Below, one piece after another: positions 56,644 through 64,000 of a DNA stretch of 64,000 nucleotides. The stretch is from Flavobacteriales bacterium. GTDB lineage: Bacteria; Bacteroidota; Bacteroidia; Flavobacteriales_E; Vicingaceae. The DNA lies in contig JAJCYO010000114.1 in the NCBI GenBank assembly GCA_029262875.1, forward strand, positions 1 to 64,000. The letters are read 5' to 3'. The number at the start of each line of letters is the position of its first letter. Positions within the stretch are counted from its first letter, which is position 1. Both the position numbers and the translations under genes were made by a program. The notes beneath the pieces were generated by a model that saw only the letters and a list, made by a program, of their open reading frames with translations, was not told where the DNA came from and made no database searches.

Positions 56644-57013
56644 TATCAGCTCGATCTTCTGCCAATGCCGCTTTTGCCTTTTCGATGTCTAACAATTCAT
56701 AAGGCATGGACAAGTAATAAGGTAATTCTGTTGGCTCTTCAGTGAGCATAATTAATCGAGTATCAGCCATACGTTCCACCACAGAGTTAATCGTTTGTGG
56801 TAAATTTTCAGGTGGCATTCCGCTGTATTGGGTAGCCATAAATTGAGTCAATTGCTCAATGGTATGTTGTCCATCTGCCAATTGTAATACCATCCCAAAC
56901 CAGGGATCCAATTCCTCTTTGTCGTTTTTAGGGTTGTGGATGTCCACAATTGATATGGTTTTTCCTTGCTTGGAAAAAATGACGTTTCTGTAAAAATATT
57001 GTTTCGTGTTCAT
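56636..57013 (-). CDS. Small PqqD-like (wHTH) protein, tentative
   Basis: DPWFGMVLQLADGQHTIEQLTQFMATQYSG...NSVVERMADTRLI. Confidence 0.4.
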   Translation of the reverse strand: MNTKQYFYRNVIFSKQGKTISIVDIHNPKNDKEELDPWFGMVLQLADGQHTIEQLTQFMATQYSGMPPENLPQTINSVVERMADTRLIMLTEEPTELPYYLSMPYELLDIEKAKAALAEDRADIN

Positions 57014-57029
57014 TTTTTATCATTTATTT

Positions 57030-57404
57030 TTAAATAGGACTTGGCTTTCTATTCTCATCCATTTTCACATATTTAAACTCCCCTTCAGTAACTTTTATGC
57101 GCGTGTCTTCAAAATCTCTGTTTACGTATGCTTCTATATATACTGCAATAGAAGTTCTGCCAATTTTAACCAAAGAAACATAACAACAAAGGGTATCTCC
57201 AATAAAAACAGGCTCATTAAAAGTGGTTGAATCTATGGTAACAGTAACTACTCTTCCTTTTGCTATTTTTCTGCAAAATACGCCACCTGCCAAATCCATT
57301 TGAGATATCAGCCACCCTCCAAAAACATCCCCGGCAGGGTTAGTGTCTTTTGGCATTGCTACAACTCGTATGGCTAATTCACCTGTTGGTTCGTCTTTCA
57401 TCAT
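57030..57404 (-). CDS. Acyl-CoA thioesterase (YciA-like hotdog)
   Basis: AIRVVAMPKDTNPAGDVFGGWLISQMDLAGGVFC. Confidence 0.88.
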   Translation of the reverse strand: MMKDEPTGELAIRVVAMPKDTNPAGDVFGGWLISQMDLAGGVFCRKIAKGRVVTVTIDSTTFNEPVFIGDTLCCYVSLVKIGRTSIAVYIEAYVNRDFEDTRIKVTEGEFKYVKMDENRKPSPI

Positions 57405-57444
57405 AACACTTTTAGTTTAAAAAACTCAGCCAAAGATAGCCAAT

Positions 57445-57972
57445 CTAAACCATTATTGCCGCTATGCTTTCTTCCAACTCTCTTTTTCTTTCTTCACCTA
57501 ACTCCATGTCAATGTCTTTAAATTTAAAGAAGATGGTTTCCAAGTCTTCCTCGTCCATTAAAGATTCTGCTAACACAAAAAGCTCATCGTTTTCGGCTCC
57601 AATATGATCCAGCAAATCTTGCACATAATTGTTCAACCCTTTTTGAGCCTTTTCAAAATCACCTTCTTCCAACGCCATTTCAATTAAAGTCGTGTAAGCC
57701 CTAAAATCTTCGTGATGTGTTTCAAACTCATCAATAATTTCTTGTAACACAAAATCTGGGTGATCTTTTATAGCAGGGAACAACACATCTTCTTCTTTTC
57801 TGTGGTGGTAACCATCGGCATATTCCCTAAAGAAAATAAGGAGCGTGTTTACCGTTGTCTTGTATTGTGCTGCGTCTGCTTCCCATAATTTATCCAGAGC
57901 ATCAATAATATCCTCAGTAAGAGAGATGATGTCATGCTCATCAAGCATGGTTTGTATTGGATTGTGCTCCAT
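57445..57972 (-). CDS. Hemerythrin domain protein
   Basis: MLDEHDII; YHHRKEEDVLFPAI; HHEDFR; LLDHIGAENDELF. Confidence 0.85.
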   Translation of the reverse strand: MEHNPIQTMLDEHDIISLTEDIIDALDKLWEADAAQYKTTVNTLLIFFREYADGYHHRKEEDVLFPAIKDHPDFVLQEIIDEFETHHEDFRAYTTLIEMALEEGDFEKAQKGLNNYVQDLLDHIGAENDELFVLAESLMDEEDLETIFFKFKDIDMELGEERKRELEESIAAIMV

Positions 57973-57975
57973 TGC

Positions 57976-58908
57976 TTATATTTTTAAGTTGTCAAAACTT
58001 CTATTCAAGTAAACGCCTATCATTTCTCGCCTGTATTTACGAGAATACATGTCATTGTCTACTGCTCTACTACCCTTTATGGCTTGTTTGATTAAGGAAG
58101 CCTTATCATCGCTTACGCTACCTTCTACCACTACTGGTTTTGGATCAACACCCGATAAAGCAATTTTCAGTTTACCGTTTTTATCTATTGCAACAGCCGT
58201 TGTTAAAGAAGTAAATTCTAAGCTTTCCCTTTCACGTAATTTGTAAAAAGCAGTTTTAAACTCACGGTTAAGCGGTAAATAAATTGCAGTTAGAATGGCC
58301 GTTGCTGATAAGTTTCTTGGGGCAACACCATCACCAGTATAGATGCTTTCCAGTGGAACCCGTTGAACACCATCTACATCTACGATTTCAATTTCAGCAT
58401 CCATAGCTATTAAGGCTGGAGCAGTATCAGAAACCAATTCCGAAAAGCAAGCATTTTTACCTTGTGTGGCAATGCAAATGTCTCCATCGCACTTTAAACA
58501 ATAGCCTACAGCTTCTCTCCACCATTCAGATTGGTTGTAGAATAAACAACGGTTTTCACACAAAACGTTTCCGCCTATGGTAGCTGTTTTCCGGAGTAGC
58601 GGAGCACCAACCGTTAAGGCGGCTTCAATCAACATTGGAAATGATGCTTTTAAGTCTTCGTTAAATTTGAGCTCTTCTAAAATTTCTAATGCACCAATTT
58701 TAAGGAACGCCTCATCTTTGGCAATGCCCTTTAATTCATCAAGCTTACTAATGTCAATCAAACAGGGTGATTCCTCATTACCTTGAAATCGGTTCACCAT
58801 TACATCCGTTCCACCAGCTAAATATTTGAAAGCTCCTAAATTGGCTTTAGCCATTTCAATGGCTTCACTTGCTGATGTTGGAATTAAATATGTTTTTTCA
58901 GCGATCAT
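57976..58908 (-). CDS. hcrB: 4-hydroxybenzoyl-CoA reductase beta-like FAD/[4Fe-4S] subunit
   Basis: C-X15-C-X7-C-X8-C loop in ENRCLFYNQSEWWREAVGYCLKCDGDICIATQGKNACFSE. Confidence 0.87.
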   Translation of the reverse strand: MIAEKTYLIPTSASEAIEMAKANLGAFKYLAGGTDVMVNRFQGNEESPCLIDISKLDELKGIAKDEAFLKIGALEILEELKFNEDLKASFPMLIEAALTVGAPLLRKTATIGGNVLCENRCLFYNQSEWWREAVGYCLKCDGDICIATQGKNACFSELVSDTAPALIAMDAEIEIVDVDGVQRVPLESIYTGDGVAPRNLSATAILTAIYLPLNREFKTAFYKLRERESLEFTSLTTAVAIDKNGKLKIALSGVDPKPVVVEGSVSDDKASLIKQAIKGSRAVDNDMYSRKYRREMIGVYLNRSFDNLKI

Positions 58909-58913
58909 AATTT

Positions 58914-61685
58914 TTAGTTAACCGGTTCTAATTGTTTCTTTTTAATTTCTTTGAGCACCTCTTCAGAGTTAATGGGTAAAGAAGTAACCCGTACACCAAC
59001 GGCATCATAAATGGCATTGGCCACAGCTGGTATTACCGGGTGAATGGCTCCTTCTCCACATTCTTTAGCACCAAAAGGTCCCTCCGGATCTATGGTTTCT
59101 ATGATGTTGGTATGAATAGGAGGGGTGTCCTTACTCGTTGGAATTTTATAGTCAACCAAATTTCCATTAACCAATAGACCATCTCTAAATTTCATTTGTT
59201 CACTTACGGCTTGTCCTAATCCCATGTGCCACGAGCCCTCTAATTGTCCTTCTACCGCTAAGGGGTTTAATGCTTTTCCGGCATCATGTGCTCCCCAAAT
59301 GTCAACTACTTTTACATGGCCTGTTGCTACATCCACCTTAACTTCTGTAATCACTGCACCAAAACTATACGAAGGACTTAGGCCTGCTCCAGCACCTTTA
59401 AAATCCCCTCCTAACTTTGGAGAATTGTAAGCTCCAGAAGTATTCAATGCACCTACTTTTCGAGTGGCATTTTCAATGGCTTCCGTCCAAGTTAAATCAA
59501 TTTTTCCATCGTTGCTAAATACCTTTTCGTTTTGGAAGTTTAACTCCGTTTTATCCACATCATGCAATTTAGCAACAGCGTCTAATACTTTTTCTTTTAA
59601 TTTTTCGGCAGCTTGTTTCGCAGCATTACCAGCCATAAATGTTACACGACTCGAATAACTTCCTAAATCAATAGGGGTTAACGTAGTATCTGCTGCTACA
59701 ACAAAAATATTTTCCAAGCTCAAGCCTAAGACTTCAGCTACAATAATGGCCAACATGGTATCACTTCCTTGTCCAATATCACTGGCACCAGAAGTAACCA
59801 AAACACGGCCGTCTAAATCTACTTTTAAATGCACCACCGATTGTGGGTATTCGTTCCAGTGAATAGGTAACGCACTTCCAGAAATAAAGAAGCCACAAGC
59901 AACACCAATTCCATGTCCTTCTGGTAATTTTTTAAATTTTTCTGCCCATTGAGAACGTTCCATTACTGCTTTCAGTGATTCAACACTTCCGTTAGAGGTA
60001 ATTCGGTATTGACCAACGGTCAACGATTTTTCATCCAAAAAGTTTTTCAAACGCATCTCACAAGGATCCATGCCTATTTCCACTGCAAGCCTGTCGATAA
60101 TTGTTTCTACCGCATAGCGAGAGTTTACTGCACCATGTCCACGCATGGCACCACATTGTGGTTTGTTGGTGTAAACCCTACGCGTTCTAAATCCGAAATT
60201 ATCAATCTTATAAGGTGCTTGCAATAGTACACCATTGTAGTAAGAGGTCACTACTCCAAAACTTCCGTAAGCCCCACCATCAATAATAATGTCAGCATCC
60301 AATACTTCGAATATACCATCATCACTAACACCCATTTCCATGCTCATGGTGGTTGGATGCCTTCCATGATTTGTCAAGAAGACTTCTTCTCTATTGAACC
60401 TCATTTTTACGGGCTGCCCCAATTTTCTAGAGAGGTGAGCAATGATCATTTCATGAGGGAAAGGATCTGATTTACCCCCAAAACCTCCTCCAACGGTTGG
60501 TTTAATAACCCGAACCTGATTCATGGGTACTTCCAGCACTTTAGCAAGGTAACGGTGTAAATAATGAGGTACTTGAGTAGCGGTAATTATGGTTAATCCG
60601 TTTTCATCCCATGAAGCTGTTGCTGCATGAGGTTCGGTAAACCCATGATTAATTCCTTGAAAGTCGAAATCAACTTTTAGTTTATGAGCTGCTTTGGTCA
60701 ATCCATCTTGCTGGTCGCCAAAACGTAATTCTGCTTTTTTATGAATGTTGTTATTGAACTTACAATGCGAATGTATTTGTTCATCTTCACCCACATCTTC
60801 ACACGCTTCTTTCATGTCAAAAAATGGACGAATAGGAGTGTAGTCAATACGAATTAGTTTACAGGCTTCAGTGGCTATTTCTTCGGTGTCAGCAGCAATG
60901 GCTACCACAATTTCACCGATGTACCGTGTTTTAGAAATGGCCATAGCTCTTTCATCCTGTGAGATAGGCAATACCCCAAACTTAACAGGTAGCTCTTCTC
61001 CAGTTAGTACAGCTCTCACCCCAGGAAATGCTTCAGCTTTTGATGTATCAATCTTATTTATTTTGGCATGAGCATGTGTACTTCTAACAAACTTGGTAAA
61101 CAGTGCATTTTTGGTTTGAATGTCATCTGCATAATCTGCTGCACCTTGTACTTTTTTCTTGGCTTCAATGTAAGGCCTGCCTTTTCCCACCATGTTAAAT
61201 TTGCTGGCTTCTTTAGCTTCAGCCTTTTCATCTTTCACATAAGCTTCAACGGCATCAATAATTTTTACATATCCTGTGCACCTGCACAAGTTACCCGATA
61301 ATGCCTCCCTAATTTCTGTTGTTGTTGGAGTAGGGTTTTCTTCCAAAAAATCCAAAGAAGTCATGATCATTCCTGGCGTGCAATAACCACATTGGATGGC
61401 ACCTTTCTCTACAAACTTATCTTGGAGTTTGTGGAGTTTGTTTTGGTCTGCAACTCCCTCTATAGTAGTAATAACACTACCTGCAACACGTAAGGCAGGG
61501 GTAATGCAACTTTGTACGGCTTTTCCATCCACAAAAACAGTACAAGCACCACAACTGGCTTGTTCACATCCTATTTTTGTTCCCGTTAAATGTATCTTTT
61601 CTCTCAATACCTTGGCCAAGGTGTCATGAGGTTTAACGATAACTTGATATTCTTTTTCGTTAACGGTTAACTTTATTATTTCCAT
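58914..61685 (-). CDS. Fused 4-hydroxybenzoyl-CoA reductase-like gamma ([2Fe-2S]) + alpha (Mo) subunit
   Basis: GCEQASCGACTVFVDG, CGYCTPGMIMTSLDF; then GGGFGGKSDPFPHEM, CGAMRGHGAVNSRYAVE, LTPIDLGSYSSRVTFMAGNAA. Confidence 0.88.
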   Translation of the reverse strand: MEIIKLTVNEKEYQVIVKPHDTLAKVLREKIHLTGTKIGCEQASCGACTVFVDGKAVQSCITPALRVAGSVITTIEGVADQNKLHKLQDKFVEKGAIQCGYCTPGMIMTSLDFLEENPTPTTTEIREALSGNLCRCTGYVKIIDAVEAYVKDEKAEAKEASKFNMVGKGRPYIEAKKKVQGAADYADDIQTKNALFTKFVRSTHAHAKINKIDTSKAEAFPGVRAVLTGEELPVKFGVLPISQDERAMAISKTRYIGEIVVAIAADTEEIATEACKLIRIDYTPIRPFFDMKEACEDVGEDEQIHSHCKFNNNIHKKAELRFGDQQDGLTKAAHKLKVDFDFQGINHGFTEPHAATASWDENGLTIITATQVPHYLHRYLAKVLEVPMNQVRVIKPTVGGGFGGKSDPFPHEMIIAHLSRKLGQPVKMRFNREEVFLTNHGRHPTTMSMEMGVSDDGIFEVLDADIIIDGGAYGSFGVVTSYYNGVLLQAPYKIDNFGFRTRRVYTNKPQCGAMRGHGAVNSRYAVETIIDRLAVEIGMDPCEMRLKNFLDEKSLTVGQYRITSNGSVESLKAVMERSQWAEKFKKLPEGHGIGVACGFFISGSALPIHWNEYPQSVVHLKVDLDGRVLVTSGASDIGQGSDTMLAIIVAEVLGLSLENIFVVAADTTLTPIDLGSYSSRVTFMAGNAAKQAAEKLKEKVLDAVAKLHDVDKTELNFQNEKVFSNDGKIDLTWTEAIENATRKVGALNTSGAYNSPKLGGDFKGAGAGLSPSYSFGAVITEVKVDVATGHVKVVDIWGAHDAGKALNPLAVEGQLEGSWHMGLGQAVSEQMKFRDGLLVNGNLVDYKIPTSKDTPPIHTNIIETIDPEGPFGAKECGEGAIHPVIPAVANAIYDAVGVRVTSLPINSEEVLKEIKKKQLEPVN

Positions 61686-61827
61686 CCTTTTCAGGTTTAT
61701 TAATAGCTTAAAATCAATACTTACCTACCGTTCTTTTTACCAGAAAAAATGAGAATAAACTACTTACCTATTGCTGTCTGAGCAAAAAGAAACGATGACG
61801 TATGCAGTTATAATTGTGTCATATCAC

Positions 61828-61889
61828 GTGAATAATTCACATGTTGTAAAGGTGATTATAAAATGGTGGAAATAATATGACGTTGGTCA
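61828..61889. promoter_or_regulatory. Two dyad motifs upstream of hcr-like operon (candidate Crp/Fnr-family operators)
   Basis: GTGAATAATTCAC (61828-61840); ATATGACGTTGGTCACAT around 61878-61889. Confidence 0.35.
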
Positions 61890-61907
61890 CATTATGGAAA
61901 GACTTAT

Positions 61908-63233
61908 CTACTTACTTTTTTTTGTGAGGCAAGTTAACATTGGCACCGCCAACATTAAAATTCCTAATAGGAGCCCAAAACCTGCAGCCAAGAATACATA
62001 CATGTAAGGCTGTATTTTATCTTGCATTTGACCAAAAGTAGAAGGTTCGTCTGTAAAATACATCCAAACACTTTTTTCTACTCCACCCATGAGCAAACAA
62101 ATTAAGAAAATCCCCAAGGAGACATTAAAAATCCAGAAGCCTGGTTTGATAATGCTCGCAAACTTATTGAGTACCTCTCGGTGCTCTCGGTTTACAATGT
62201 AAAATACAGAAGCAATTAAAATCGTAGTGTTGATTCCTATGGTTGTACCCATAGAGTGAGCCACCGTAATGTGCGTTCCGTGCGTAAATAAGTTGATGTA
62301 AGGAATAGAGATGAGTAAGGCTACAAACAAATTGAAAAAGACCCAAAAATCAGTTGCCATCAAGAACTTATAAGAGATGTCGTTGAGTTTTTTCTTTTCA
62401 GTAGAAAGTGATCTTTTCCAGTCGATAATAATGCTAATAAGGATAATCCACTCGGTCATGCTTACACCATAAGCCAAGTACCTTACCCACGGTTGTGTAG
62501 GAACGATATAAGTGTGGTGAGCCCAACCTAACATCAAGTTAAACAGTCCTAAGAAATAAAAGAAAAATGCTTTTTTACCTCTTCCTATGTTATCATCGTC
62601 TTTAACTTTCGACATTAAGAAAATGGCGGTACCATAAACCAACATGTTCCAACAGCCTGCCAAAGAACCATAAGATTTCCATTGAACAGCAAAATCCTTG
62701 ATGAAGTTTTCTCTAAAATAAGGAATCAGCCAGAAGTTTGTTTCTCCTAAATGGTAAATCATAAATCCAATTCCTGTTCCCCACATCCACAAATAAACAG
62801 GCCAGCTTTTTACTTGTTTAACAACTGTTTTAAAGTAATTTACTCCAAACAACATCCAGCCTAAAAGGATGGGCACAGATATAATAGGAGCATAAGCAAA
62901 GTATTCTCTTCCTCCCATATTTCCAGTAAAAAAGGATACGTATATGGCTATTGCACACAGTATAAATAGGATTAAATGTGCTGCAGCTAATTTCTTTGAA
63001 AACAACTTGAGTTTAAGCACTTCGGTGAGGTAATAATAAATACCACCAGTAGAACAGAGAATAATCCACCCTAAAACGGTACTCACATGAAAAGGACGCA
63101 TTTTGTTAAAGGCAATCACTTCTTTCAAAAAATCTGGCTTAACATATTGGATTCCTGCCAAAGCACCAAAAATAGCTCCGGCAATTAAGGCCAATAAAGA
63201 AAGGGTGATAAATATAGAAGCGATTTTTTTCAT
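61908..63233 (-). CDS. norB: NorB-like heme-copper oxidase superfamily subunit, non-canonical ligands
   Basis: MRPFHVSTVLGWIILCSTGGIYYYL; GGREYF; LGWAHHTYIVP; THGTHITVAHSMGTTIGINT. Confidence 0.75.
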   Translation of the reverse strand: MKKIASIFITLSLLALIAGAIFGALAGIQYVKPDFLKEVIAFNKMRPFHVSTVLGWIILCSTGGIYYYLTEVLKLKLFSKKLAAAHLILFILCAIAIYVSFFTGNMGGREYFAYAPIISVPILLGWMLFGVNYFKTVVKQVKSWPVYLWMWGTGIGFMIYHLGETNFWLIPYFRENFIKDFAVQWKSYGSLAGCWNMLVYGTAIFLMSKVKDDDNIGRGKKAFFFYFLGLFNLMLGWAHHTYIVPTQPWVRYLAYGVSMTEWIILISIIIDWKRSLSTEKKKLNDISYKFLMATDFWVFFNLFVALLISIPYINLFTHGTHITVAHSMGTTIGINTTILIASVFYIVNREHREVLNKFASIIKPGFWIFNVSLGIFLICLLMGGVEKSVWMYFTDEPSTFGQMQDKIQPYMYVFLAAGFGLLLGILMLAVPMLTCLTKKSK

Positions 63234-63670
63234 TATTGATTTTTATATTTTATACCTACCCAGCCACTTGCATCTGTTTCTGCATCTTTAATTGGGTAGT
63301 ATCCTGTTTGATCAACTTCCGTTAAGAACTGTGCTAAGGCATCTTTTTCTTCTTCGGTAAAATTAAACTTAGGCATGGTTTTAATACCACTGTTTAAGAA
63401 AGCTTTAACATAAGCTGCTCCTTTGTTTGGATGTGAAATGGTATTGGTTAAATCAGGTCCTAAATAACCTCCTAAGCCATAAAACTGGTGGCATGCAGTA
63501 CAATTGTTGTCTTGATAAAGTTGCTCTCCTTTTATGGCCTGTTCAGACATTTTTGGAGTATTGTTGGATGTACCTTGTGTATATACAACAACATTGTATA
63601 TCACAAACATGACCACTAAAGCGGTCATTACCCATCGATTTTTATTTGCCAACATGTTTTTTTCTGACAT
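63233..63670 (-). CDS. norC: NorC-like monoheme cytochrome c
   Basis: GEQLYQDNNCTACHQFYGLGGYLGPDLTN; IKTMPKFNFTEEE. Confidence 0.85.
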   Translation of the reverse strand: MSEKNMLANKNRWVMTALVVMFVIYNVVVYTQGTSNNTPKMSEQAIKGEQLYQDNNCTACHQFYGLGGYLGPDLTNTISHPNKGAAYVKAFLNSGIKTMPKFNFTEEEKDALAQFLTEVDQTGYYPIKDAETDASGWVGIKYKNQ

Positions 63671-63688
63671 GCTGCAAAAATAGAAAAA

Positions 63689-64000
63689 TTATAGACCTGC
63701 GCCTATACTTTTTCCTCCATCTACATAAATTGTTTGACCCGTAATAAACTGAGTATTGGAATCGCAAAGAAAGGCCACTGCATTTGCAATGTCTTCAGGC
63801 TGCCCCATCGATTTTGTCGGTTGAGCTTCTATTAACTTTTCCTGAACATTTTCTGGTAGTTTCTGAGTTAAAGGGGTGTCAATTAAACCTGGCGCAATGG
63901 CATTAACCAACACACCGTACTTACCTAACTCTAATGCCAATACCCTTGTTAACCCAACAACACCAGCCTTAGAAGCTGAATAATTGGATTGACCTCTATT
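63689..64000 (-). CDS. SDR-family oxidoreductase, partial (runs off window end)
   Basis: NRGQSNYSASKAGVVGLTRVLALELGKYGVLVNAIAPG; YxxxK motif read beyond ORF-track start. Confidence 0.9.
   Translation of the reverse strand, partial: NRGQSNYSASKAGVVGLTRVLALELGKYGVLVNAIAPGLIDTPLTQKLPENVQEKLIEAQPTKSMGQPEDIANAVAFLCDSNTQFITGQTIYVDGGKSIGAGL

Overview
This is an AT-rich Bacteroidota-type genome segment. The lineage is inferred from a T9SS sorting domain, TAnnTTTG-like promoters and weak Shine-Dalgarno signals. Bases 795-40419 form one unidirectional catabolic block of about 40 kb. It encodes (a) a complete Thauera-type ATP-dependent benzoyl-CoA pathway: bcrCBAD, dch, had, oah and korAB. It also encodes (b) a second, unusual 2-hydroxyacyl-CoA dehydratase/reductase pair whose ATPase is fused to a ketopantoate-reductase-like domain. 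Finally it encodes (c) a gene set that reads as anaerobic tryptophan/indoleacetate degradation: aminotransferase, indolepyruvate oxidoreductase, Mo-hydroxylase, hydantoinase-like A/B, CoA-transferase, B12 mutase, acyl-CoA dehydrogenase, hydratase/dehydrogenase fusion and thiolase/HMGCS-like/DUF35, feeding 2-aminobenzoyl-CoA into the benzoyl-CoA route. Further downstream, on the minus strand, lie a 4-hydroxybenzoyl-CoA-reductase-like operon (fused HcrC-HcrA plus HcrB with the diagnostic 4Fe-4S loop) and a NorBC-like pair whose NorB appears to lack several canonical ligands. The middle of the window carries housekeeping and accessory genes. These include a SigZ sigma factor next to a 31-aa Cys-rich micropeptide absent from the ORF track, an OLD-nuclease accessory cluster, and a family of hairpin repeats with one compensatory stem change. 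All family calls are by eye from the translations; no database search was run.
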